Positions 55,295-64,000 of a stretch of DNA of 64,000 nucleotides are shown one piece after another. The DNA comes from Odontocerum albicorne (lineage: Eukaryota > Arthropoda > Insecta > Trichoptera > Odontoceridae): NCBI GenBank assembly GCA_949825065.1, contig OX463842.1:28954672-29018671 (forward strand). The letters run 5' to 3'. Under the pieces are notes generated by a model. That model made no database searches and had not been told where the DNA came from. It worked only from the letters and a program-made list of their open reading frames with translations. Each line of letters opens with the position of its first letter. Position 1 is the stretch's first letter. Position numbers and translations under genes: made by a program.

Positions 55295-55429
55295 TTGACC
55301 AGAAAGGGTTACAAACATTAGGTTAAAACCAGGCTGAAACCCTTTTTAAAAAACTCTCATATCCAATGGGAATCAACCCCGAACCCCTGGGTAGGAAGAT
55401 AGGCGTCTTATCAACTAGGCCACGCAGGT
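55295..55429 (-). repeat. SINE family 1 copy, 3' part missing
   Basis: Head complement CCAATGGGAATCAACCCCGA to GTCTTATCAACTAGGCCACG and CAGGT at 55429. The body keeps GACCAGAAAGGGTTACAAAC and TTAAAACCAGGCTGAAACCC. The AACGAAAGT tail was not found. Confidence 0.75.
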
Positions 55430-55663
55430 TCTATCAATATTCGCGCTACCTGTCTACATGAATGCTTATAAAACAATTAAGAATACTTTTATAAAATTTT
55501 ACAAAGAGTATGACAATTAATTGCATAAAGACTTGTTTTAGTAGATTTACTTCTAACAAGTAAATTTACAAAAAAATGCATTAAAATTGTAAACATTCAT
55601 TTAAAGAAAGTCGAACTAAAAAAAATTAATTGATTCAATTTAAGCATTTATTTCTTTAAAACT

Positions 55664-55720
55664 TCATTGTACATTGTACAATATGGCGGGTTTATTGGCA
55701 AGTATCAATCTCTTCCAAAT
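55664..55720 (-). repeat. SINE family 1 tail fragment
   Basis: CATTGTACATTGTACAATAT, GGCGGGTTTATTGGCAAGTA, TCAATCTCTTCCAAAT matches the tail-to-middle part of the family. No head. Confidence 0.5.
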
Positions 55721-56377
55721 AATCATATCATTGTTTTACAAAGTTGTACATTTAGACTATTGATTGATATATAGAAAAATATCAAAATAGCAAAAACTAG
55801 CAACAAATACAAATATAACAAGGTCATCGATAGCCAGGAGAGGAAAAGGGAGATTGCAAAAGAAAGATGATGGAAAGCCCAGAAAAACATGCTGTGTCAC
55901 TGAAGGGAGATTTAATATTTTTTTTATTTGTTTATTGAAGTACGTACCGAATGGTGCGAGTCTTAATTAGTCGTTAGTGGTTCCAGAGTCTCAAAACAGG
56001 TATTCTGATTTACGAAGTTATAAAAAAAAGACTGTTTACATTCCTACAATATGAAAACATTCCAAAAAATAAATACAAATACTTATTTATCTACGTTATA
56101 ACGTTTTATCGAGATATACTAGTACTACGGAATGGATGAAAGTATATCAATAAGTTCAACTGAACTTTCTTGTCGTAGAACCAACAATAAGAAATAATTG
56201 AATCGCATGTTATTTTATTGAGGAAACGTTTATTTAATGTCTATATCCGACAAAATGATAGTACAATATATAGAATAGCAGATACTGATACTAATCGCAT
56301 GATTAAAAGCACTAAAACAGCAATCGTTATACGGAGTGATTATATTTCTCGCCAAGAGAAAACATTTCTTTGTAATA
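55721..56377. other. no gene seen
   Basis: AT-rich, nothing recognised. Confidence 0.4.
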
Positions 56378-56451
56378 TTAGGTAACCAAAAAAATCGTAC
56401 GATTTTAGGTAGAAATTCGCTACAGCGACTTGTATCTTATGACTTACAAAG

Positions 56452-57225
56452 CCCAAGTTTTAATGTGTAACATTTAACACTATTTGATCATTTTTGTGTA
56501 ACACATGTATCAGACAGCCAGTACGTTTAGAATCGGTATGTACGTGTATCTTGTGACGTATAGAGTCCAAGTTTTAATGTGTGTAGTATTTAGCATTATT
56601 TAACATTTTATGTGTAGCACATGCATCAAACAAATTGATTGTTTTGAATTGGTATGTATGGTAAGAATATTTTATTGTGACTTACAGAGCCCAAGTTTAT
56701 GTGTAGCACATGCATCAAACAATCAGTACGTTTTGAATTGGTATGTATGGTAAGAGTATTTTATTGTGACTTACAGAGCCCAAGTTTTAATGTATAGCAT
56801 TTAGCACTATTTAAAATTTTATGTGTAGCATATGCATCAGACAATCGGTACGTTTTGAATTGGCATGTATCTTATTGTGACTTACATAGTCCAAGTTTTA
56901 ATGTGTAGTATTTAGCATGATTTAACATTTTATGTGTAGCAGATGCATCAGACAATCGGTACGTTTTGATTTGGCATGTAGGAGTACTTTGTTGTGACTT
57001 GCAGATCCCAAGTTTTAATGTGTAGCATTTAGCACTATTTAACGTTTTACGTGTAGCAGATGCATCAATCAGACAATCGGTACGTTTTGAATCGGTATGT
57101 ATCGTGTTGTGACTTACAGATTCCAAGTTTTAATGTGTAATATTTAGCATTATTTAACATTTCATGTGTAGCATATACATCAGACAATCGGTACGCTTTG
57201 AATTGGTATGTACTTGTTTTGTGAT
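56452..57225 (+). repeat. seven tandem units in the mariner 5' region
   Basis: CCAAGTTTTAATGTGT recurs at about 56453, 56567, 56691 (short form), 56780, 56891, 57008 and 57123. Each unit has AGCATTTAGCACTATTTAAC, GCATCAGACAATCGGTACGT, TTTGAATTGGTATGTA and GTGACTTACAGA. Period 110-120 bp with one 89-bp unit lacking the ATTTAGCACTATTTAA part. Confidence 0.95.
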
Positions 57226-57241
57226 TTTAAACCCTTTTAAA

Positions 57242-57660
57242 ATGTCAGTTAAATCTAGTGTAATTCGAGCATGTTTGCTTTATGAATATAAAACAGTTCA
57301 AAAGCTGCAGAAGCATGCCGTAAGCTGTGTATGTTATTTAGAGAATATGTGGTAAAATAACATATCGCACATAAGTGGTTTAAAACAATTATTCTGGTGA
57401 TGAATCGTTTAAAGATTCACACCGTTCAGGACGACTTTGAGTTATTGGTAATGGAGATGATGAAGAATTACGTGCCGTTATTGAAAATAAATCGAAAGTA
57501 ACGTGCCAAGAACTAACTGAAATGTTTCAAGCCAGTGATAAAATAATTCGTTTACATTTGCATCAAATTGGAAAATTATGGAAGCTAAGCAAAAAGGTTA
57601 CTTCAGAAAATGCCAGAACAAGTTAATGAAAAAAAATGTAATTCTTGCAGAATAATGCCA
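57242..57660 (+). pseudogene. mariner transposase N-terminal fragment
   Basis: MSVKSSVIRACLLYEYKTVQ at 57242, then in shifting frames HISGLKQ, DESFKDSHRSGR (57395-57430), ELRAVIENKSKVTCQELTEM with FQASDKIIRLHLHQIGK (57465-57570), and after a deletion a poor ILQNNARCTCENI (57640-57680), perhaps from the HDNARPH block. The two DNA-binding subdomains are recognisable. The first and third catalytic aspartates are gone. Confidence 0.75.
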
Positions 57661-58043
57661 GATGTACATGTGAAAACATTTGTGCATAAGGATGGACTAC
57701 CTCTTTTTAAGACAAAAATTGAATGTGTTTAATTTAATTTTTAAAAACTGCACGACCTTTTTTTGGTCACCTAATAAAGTAATTGAAAATTAAGATTAGG
57801 TTTTAGACATAGTCTATGCATAATATGTGTGTGACCCTCGGTTTTTTAACAATAAAACAAGCAATGAGGAAAACATGTCAAATATCACTCAACATAGTGT
57901 CATCTTCGTCGACCATATCACATTTTAAAATGATTTACATGGACCATTTTTACTAGGTTATAAAATACGAGCGCCACATATATCGCTGATCAATTTAAGA
58001 AAATTTTGTAGTCTCGTATTTTAAAGATCGAGACCGGACTCCT

Positions 58044-58218
58044 TTGTATTGTATTATACTTTCGTTGTGTACGGTACAATTTGGTGGGTTTATTGTCATG
58101 TGACAATCTCTTCGAACTAATCAGAAAAATGCATGAAATAAAAACCAGAGTAGAACCCTTTTAATTTTTTTGAGTAACAATATAAATCGAACCCACAACT
58201 TATTAACTAGTCCACGAA
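58044..58218 (-). repeat. SINE family 1 copy
   Basis: TTGTATTGTATTATACTTTC, GTTGTGTACGGTACAATTTG, GCGGTTTA-like GGTGGGTTTATTGTCATGTG, CAATCTCTTCGAACTAATCAG, AAACCAGAGTAGAACCC, then a degenerate head ATCGAACCCACAACTTATTA with ACTAGTCCACGAA. Confidence 0.75.
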
Positions 58219-59087
58219 TTTTTCAAATCAGAAAAATTTAGTAAATAAACCAGCAATTAAACATAAATAACAAAGAATCAGAGAATATTAAACGAGTCAC
58301 CAAGAGTGCATGATACACCAAAACTATCAAATACTTGTATTAGATATAAGTTTTGTAAACAGAATGTATAGCCACATTTGGAGAAAACTGAATTGTATTG
58401 AATTCTACTATAAACAATTGGTTTGTTAATTGGAAAGGTAAACGACATGACAGGTTTAATTATAATTAAACTCTGCGCCCAAGCACGGCCGGTATAAGCT
58501 GGATTGGGATCACAATAATCTCCCGTGCCTTTGTCATGCCACTGGGACGTGGAAGGGCGAGGGTAGAGCGAGTAGAATCCCTGAGGCACGCCGAGGGCTG
58601 ACTCCCTGCCTATATTCCAAACATGGACTACAAATTAGCGTATTGTGTTTATGTAAAAAATATCGATTGTATTGTTCAGCTTACATGCAAAAATTAAACA
58701 GATGACGAGCACAAAAATGGGAATGAAAAATTAATAATTGAGTGAATTGTCATAGGGGATAAAACTATGGTTTTGTACCAGAATCCTCTGTCGATAAGGG
58801 ACTCGATGAAGTGACACCGCCCGGGATCACCAAGGCCCAAAAAACCAAGGTGACACAAGTAAAAAAAAAATGTGGCAACATTTTTTAACACAATCCCAAA
58901 AAAATATTATAATAAAGGTTTTGGAATTGTCAGATAATTCTACTTATTGACTTTAAAGAAAGAAACACTACGGTTCCTGGTGAATAATATATAATCATTA
59001 ATGTACAAATTAAACGATTGCATAAAAACAAAACGAAAGCTGTCACGAGGCATGAGATTATTGCAAGACAATGTGCAAAAAAAGGGT
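58219..59087. other. no gene called
   Basis: 58485-58610 is a GC-richer patch under a 103-residue minus frame without a recognised domain. 58790-58860 is another short GC-richer piece. No repeat match in the window. Confidence 0.4.
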
Positions 59088-59251
59088 TGCATGGCCGCGC
59101 GATAACGCGCTGAACTTCCGTGCGGAACGTCGGACTCGGTTCGGACCCCGCGCTGTGCTGCTCCCCTCGAACGACACATACATTTTTTCCGCCTAGCGTT
59201 CGAAGGTACAAGGATACCTATGACTTCGGTCATATCTTATCTTTAAAAAAA
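59088..59251 (+). repeat. SINE family 2 copy, best preserved
   Basis: Head GCATGGCCGCGCGATAACGC (box A TGGCCGCGCGATAACGC) to CGGTTCGGACCCCGCGC (box B). The body CCCCTCGAACGACACATACA, TCCGCCTAGCGTTCGAAGGT, GGATACCTATGACTTCGGTC and a TCTTTAAAAAAAATA end match 32862-33019. Confidence 0.8.
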
Positions 59252-59825
59252 ATACACATTTTTTACTGTTATTCAATGCTGTTTTTTCTTGAATCACCCA
59301 GATACCAGAATTGACCCCTAGCGTATTTTTTATTTTCAAAACTAAAATCTGATTTGCGTGGAAAAACATAAAAGTGACGAAGAAGTGATCTACGCAGTGT
59401 TGCACCATTTTGAGAACAGAACTTCAGAATATTTTTTCGGTGATATTGAAAAATTAAATAACTAACGGATAACTGTATTAAAAAATAGATTTTCGTTTCA
59501 TTCTTATATAATTTGGCAAGAAATTTTTGGACCATACTTCCTATAGCTTTTAACATAAATATGAAAAAGAGTTTGTAGACAGATATATCTTTATTAAACT
59601 GTTTGTATCAAATTCGTAAACCGTAAAGTTTGATCTACAGGGGTAAAACACAGATTTTTTCTGACTTGACGACAGGCTCTAGCAGTAAAAGTTATGTTAA
59701 TTTTCTACTTTAACATCAACATTGAAACAATTTCGCTTTCAAATTAAAAATAATAGTATCCCTTCTAAGAACTCCATCCCAGATAGGTGGAATATGGGCG
59801 GGCAGAGAGAAAAACATTTTAATTA
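59252..59825. other. no gene seen
   Basis: AT-rich. The 71-97-residue minus frames have no motif. Confidence 0.4.
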
Positions 59826-60340
59826 TTGGGTGTTAATATAAGTCGTGTCCGTTTTTTTTTTTCAATTTAAAAATGAGCACCAAAAATAAAACAAAATGGT
59901 AAATGTTATACGTCATTCGAAAGAAGGGGATCTTCATGAATAATATGGTTTAAGCGGTCTTCATCAAAGTCCACTGGTCGTCCAGAATGCTCCATGTCTT
60001 TCAGGTCGAAATTACCGTCATTGAAACGCAAAAACCATCGACGAGCTGTCCTTTTATTCATAGCATATTCACCGTATACTTCGCAAATATCGCGAGCAGC
60101 TTTATTCCCTCGATTGAACGCGAACAGAAGGAGGTGTCGAAAATACTCACTTTCGTCTACTTGACATTCCATTTTGAAGGCTTGTAATCAAATGAAATAA
60201 TATATGTAACGTAAACACAATATCTTGTAGAACAGAAAATTTTCTTTCGAATGACGTATAACATTTACCATTTTGTTTTACTTTTGGTGCTCATTTTTAA
60301 ATTGAGAAAAAAAACGAACACAACTTATGTTAACACCTAA
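59826..60340 (-). mobile_element. internally deleted mariner A (515 bp)
   Basis: Both TIRs present: TTGGGTGTTAATATAAG at 59826 and TTAGGTGTTAACATAAG read back from 60340. The inverted match extends about 100 bp into the element (to TACGTCATTCGAAAGAA). TA on both sides (59824-59825 and 60341-60342). Its 5' half, including the transposase start, matches mariner A (8360). Everything after transposase codon 81 is deleted up to the 3' TIR. Confidence 0.95.
59906..60172 (-). pseudogene. mariner A N-terminal transposase ORF, 88 codons
   Basis: MECQVDESEYFRHLLLFAFN at 60172. It lacks KAA at one place relative to mariner A (NKAARDICEVYGE). HTH region KRTARRWFLRFNDG, EHSGRPVDFDEDRLNHIIHE, then the deletion joint where the frame runs into the TIR as LLSNDV and stops. 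It is open throughout, unlike mariner A, but carries only the first helix-turn-helix. If expressed it could bind TIRs; that is inference. Confidence 0.8.
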
Positions 60341-61309
60341 TATTTAAAAAAAATCAAACTACTTCAAAATTTTCATTGAATGTCAATAGTTTTTAGAATT
60401 AATTATTTTTTTGTGATGACTTTGACGTCAATCAAAGTTTTCCGAAGAAATAATTCGTTAAATTATCTTCAACTGAATAATTACAAAATTACTTCGAATT
60501 TCCATGATTATCATAAAATATTGCTCGTTACTTAACGTTGTTGGATAATTTATGAAAACCCATGATAACTATTCGTAATTCAAAAGAAAATTTTATAAAA
60601 TCGAACGTAAATACGAAAAATCAAATACATAAACAAAATAATTTCCAAATGTAAATAACATTATTTGATTTCAAATATTATTTCTTACTCACATTTTTCA
60701 CACTAAAGATTTCGTTTGACCCTCGTTCAAAAAAAAAACTTGTCAAAACTAAAAATCCACAAAAAAAAAAACAATCCCAATAAAAATTTTAACTTTGGAC
60801 TAAAATTATCAAAGGTATTTATTATTCCAGTTATTTTAGGAAAGCTCCATCCAAAATGTTTTCTAAAAAAATGGAAATTATTGCACATTTTGGAAGAAAA
60901 CAACTGAGTACCAATTAAATTTACTTTTAGTATTTTTGTTCAAGTAAAAAATAATCAAATAAAAGAGTAAAACATGACACAATGCGTCTGTGTTTGAATC
61001 TCACTCTTCAAGTAAAAGGCAGTAAGGTTTCATCACTCACTCTATCACCCTATAAGTCATAAACGATTACCGCAAAGCCCTTACTGGCAAGATACACGCG
61101 ATAAATTCACCATCTTAGCGATGCCATCTATTTTATTTCGCATCATGACAAAAATCGACATGTTGGAATTCAGTGGATATTCGCATATCACAGTAATTTT
61201 TAAAAAGCGCAAGTTGGTTTCTGATACGTACGTGAGTAGTTTGAAAAGTTTGGTAAATAGCAAGTAAAACACATTTTTTTGGATTTTTTTTTCAATATAT
61301 GGTAGTCTC
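60341..61309. other. no gene called
   Basis: AT-rich. 60716-60907 is an A-rich chance frame. 60985-61030 holds a TGTGTTTGAATCTCAC box-B-like string without box A. Confidence 0.4.
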
Positions 61310-62045
61310 TTTTGAGGTCTACACAATTGGTTTAGCGATTTTCCATTTTTTTCCACCGCGTTTGAAAAATAAGAGTTTTGTTAAACTCTGCAAAATAGTC
61401 ATTTATTGCGGCGATGACATCCTAATTTGACGAAAATTTCTCGTCCTGAGAGTATAAGGAACCAATTAGAAGCCTAATTCTTGTTTTTTTTGCTATTGCG
61501 ACGGTCGATTTGTGAGACGGCGCGTTGTCCTGGTGAAATGTCACTTTTTTACGGGCCAATCTTGACCGTTTACCCTAAATTCGTCTTCCAACCAGTGAAA
61601 TAATGCCGCATAATAGGTTCATGTTACTGTCTTGGCCTTTTCCAAGTAGTTGATCATGATAATTCTTGGGGAATTGTAACAGAAGTCATCAGCTTCCCAG
61701 CCGACAAAACGGTCTTCACCTGCTTCGTCGTACGTTCACCAGTTGTCCATTCTTCTGACTGCTGTTAGGATTCTGGTGTATAGTGGTGGATCCAAACTTC
61801 GTCCACAGTCACGAATCTACGCAAAAGTATTGCGATTAAACACTGCGTTGAAATGTCCTTTCGAGTGCGGTTTTGGTCACCAGTCAACAATCGCGACACT
61901 CACCGCGCAGACAGCTTTTTCATGTTCAATTTTTCGTGTAGGATATTGTGCACCAGCTCACTTGAGCTACCTACAGGCTCAGCAATCTCGCACATATGCA
62001 CTCGTCGATCTTTCATTACAATATAATGGATTTTTTCAATTAGTA
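61310..62045 (-). pseudogene. irritans-like mariner transposase remnant
   Basis: Reading the minus strand from 62045: IEKIHYIVMKDRRVHMCEIA, then LVHNILHEKLNMKKLSAR-stop-VSRLLTGD (61960-61880), CLIAI-LRRFVTVDEVWIHH (first D; 61840-61780), YTPES, EEWTTGERTTKQVKTVLSAG (61750-61690), pieces of the HDN-APAH and C-terminal regions with many stops, and finally KKMENR-TNCVDLKRDYHI (61350-61310), matching WTKCIELKGDYVEK. It resembles mariner B but is far more decayed. The N-terminal third and TIRs were not found. Confidence 0.85.
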
Positions 62046-62380
62046 CATATGTACTTTCATAAAACAAATAATGTGCATTTATAAAAACACGGGCAAATAT
62101 AACAGAATATTAATTACTCAAGCGGAGTTTAGTGATAACGTAAATGCTTCAATTATCGAAAATAAATCACCAATTATATGCAGCTTCTCAAAATTTTCAG
62201 AGATTTAGATAATCTTGTCGAAACCGTTATGAGATCCACCAATACACAATCATCACTAAAATTAAATGGTTGTATTGAACATGGCATGAGACATGGTAAT
62301 CTAAGCTCAGAGAATATAAAAATGTTAATAGAAGATCGAAAGACTATTTGAATACTTCTGAACATATTTTCAATCAATAA
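62046..62380. other. no gene seen
   Basis: AT-rich, nothing recognised. Confidence 0.4.
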
Positions 62381-62527
62381 ATCTTTTCCAACCGACCAGA
62401 AAGATGTTAATGAGGTATTAAGCGAAAACAAGACTGGATACTTTTTAATAAATCTGGGTTCCAACGGGAATTGAATCCGCATCCCTCGAGTCGGAAAGCT
62501 GGCATTTTATCAACAAGACCACGGATG
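62381..62527 (-). repeat. SINE family 1 copy, tail missing
   Basis: CTTTTCCAACCGACCAGAAA, GATGTTAATGAGGTATTAAG, CGAAAACAAGACTGGATACT, then head complement GGGTTCCAACGGGAATTGAA to TTATCAACAAGACCACGGAT. Close to 35279-35494. Confidence 0.8.
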
Positions 62528-64000
62528 ACGTTCAAGCAATATTCGAAATTAAGAAAATAATATTTTTAATGATAACATAAACATTTTTACCTATCTTCTT
62601 TTAAGAATTTTAATGGATAGGAAGTGATGGAAACTTAATGGAGGTAAAGTGGAAGTACCGGTACGAAACTGAGATAGATAATTTAAAAGTTCTTCACTTA
62701 GATCTTTAATGTACTTAGGTAAGGGGCAAACAAAATAAAACATGAACTAGTCTCTTAATACCACACTCAAAGAATGGACTGACAAATATATTTATTTATT
62801 CTGCGCAGGTGAGAAACGGCTGAATAAAATGAGCGAATCGCATTTTACAAATAATGTTCTTTTTGCTGAGATTCTTCCCCCGAAACTAAAAATTGGGTAG
62901 AATCTTGGTCAGAATTTCAGCCAAACTTTTGATTTTTGGATTTGAATTGTTTAAAATGTTCATTGTGAGTTTATTTATGAAAGTTATTGGGTGACTGGTA
63001 GTGAAAAAAATCGCCAACGTAACATACATTTCAGTCCCCTCGTTCTCTTAATCGAACAAGGATGTTTTTTCCGATTACTTTTTTGTAATTAAAGTGGATT
63101 CATCAAAGTAAGTGACAGAACGGCGAGATATGATTTCATTAAAAAAGTATAAATTTATGTTGCGATAATTTTTGAGCAATTTGTTCCCCCTGAGCAGGCA
63201 GGCAACCCTCCGTAAAGCAGTTTGCAGCCGACATAATTAAACAAATGTGTCGGTGAAGCTGTTCAAATAAGGGTTAGGCTTCAGTGTCAATCCCCTACGG
63301 CAGGGTGTATCAAAGAACACTGATCGCAGTTTCTGGAACTTTTACGATAATCATAACTACATGCCACGTTTGTTACTTTTGGATTAGACTTGGTTAAGTT
63401 GTCGAGGTGTTTTCACATTGTATCGTATTCTTAAAACAAAAAAATCAATGTATTATTAATTTATTAAAGATTTCAGCATTCATTAAAAAAAATCACAATT
63501 ACGGAGATTTAATGTATGAGTATTTATTAAAATATGTTCCTTTAACTAATTAAATAACAAGTTTTATATTATTCTTGAAATTTCGACCAGATGAACAAGG
63601 CATTTGTGTTAACTTAATCGCGCATGTAACGTTGATTATACCTTCATCGTGATAAGAATTAGTCTGACAAAAAGCTCTCTCCATTTTATCATCCAATTAA
63701 TTTCAATAAAAAACTAAATAATGTAAAAAAATAACTGATCTTCTGAAATTGGTACAACAATTTACAGCACTGATCATAATTTATTTGTGCTTTATCACTA
63801 TTTATTTGTGTAGAAACTTTATTATAAAGTACACAAATGACGAGTATACCCCAAACGACAATCTTTTCTAACTAACCAGATATGAGTAAATTGCTACAAA
63901 TTAATTAAACGTTATATTCGTATAGAGTTATTTCGAAAAAAAATAAGGCTTAAACATACAGTTTTAGAAAACAAATTAAAAAAACACACTAAAACTAAGT
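62528..64000. other. no gene seen
   Basis: AT-rich. CGACAATCTTTTCTAACTAACCAGATAT at 63856-63883 resembles the middle block of SINE family 1 but is too short to call. A slightly GC-richer part at 63180-63320 has no coding frame. Confidence 0.4.

Larger units (their letters stand above)
56378..57774 (+). mobile_element. mariner with amplified 5' UTR and deleted transposase
   Basis: TIRs TTAGGTAACCAAAAAAATCG at 56378 and TTAGGTGACCAAAAAAAGGT read back from 57774. TA on both sides (56376-56377 and 57775-57776). 1397 bp, of which nearly 800 is a tandem array between the 5' TIR and the transposase start, so the transposase region itself is strongly shortened. Confidence 0.88.

Overview
This is an AT-rich eukaryotic (arthropod, most likely insect) intergenic or intronic stretch made almost entirely of transposable-element remains. 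I found no host protein-coding gene, rRNA or true tRNA gene. The arthropod call rests on the element mix: several mariner subfamilies (irritans-like, mauritiana-like and others), Helitrons with TCTATAT/CTAGT-type termini, hAT elements, Jockey-like and other non-LTR retrotransposons, a Penelope GIY-YIG fragment, a Ty3-type LTR derivative and tRNA-derived SINEs. The species cannot be read from the sequence.

Layout. 1-1.4 kb: one end of a ZBED-like hAT with a broken transposase. 2.2-4.6 kb: a SINE and a decayed LINE reverse transcriptase. 8.4-11.1 kb: two adjacent mariners, a dead one (+) and an essentially intact one (-, 9767-11054) with a complete DD34D transposase. 13.3-14.6 kb: a Helitron with an internal duplication, inserted into a tandemly duplicated site. 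15.1-17.2 kb: a mariner split by a 1190-bp LTR element that has lost pol. 20.9-21.3 kb: a 70-bp satellite. 26-29.3 kb: nested LINE, mariner and Penelope-like pieces. 29.6-30.6 kb: a second Helitron. 31.8-32.3 kb: a 60-bp satellite. 34.4-35.5 kb: LINE plus SINE. 38-40.6 kb: a Penelope endonuclease fragment and a Tc1/mariner-type pseudogene. 42.8-46 kb: a short hAT with exact 8-bp target duplications, set in a duplicated segment, then a mauritiana-type mariner. 49-50.4 kb: a Jockey-like LINE hit by a deleted mariner. 54-62.5 kb: LINE, SINE and three further mariner derivatives.

Themes. At least eight mariners of several lineages are present. Three are internally deleted copies with both TIRs and a TA duplication that keep mainly the N-terminal DNA-binding part of the transposase. 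One LINE family (called LINE-A here) is represented by about ten fragments, most sharing the same 3' end. Three short-repeat families have tRNA-like boxes; SINE family 1 alone has about nine copies. The only full-length, stop-free gene is the mariner transposase at 9831-10910. A short stop-free hAT C-terminal ORF lies at 43322-43861. Everything else coding is a pseudogene. Stretches between elements hold nothing I can support as genes and are listed as such.
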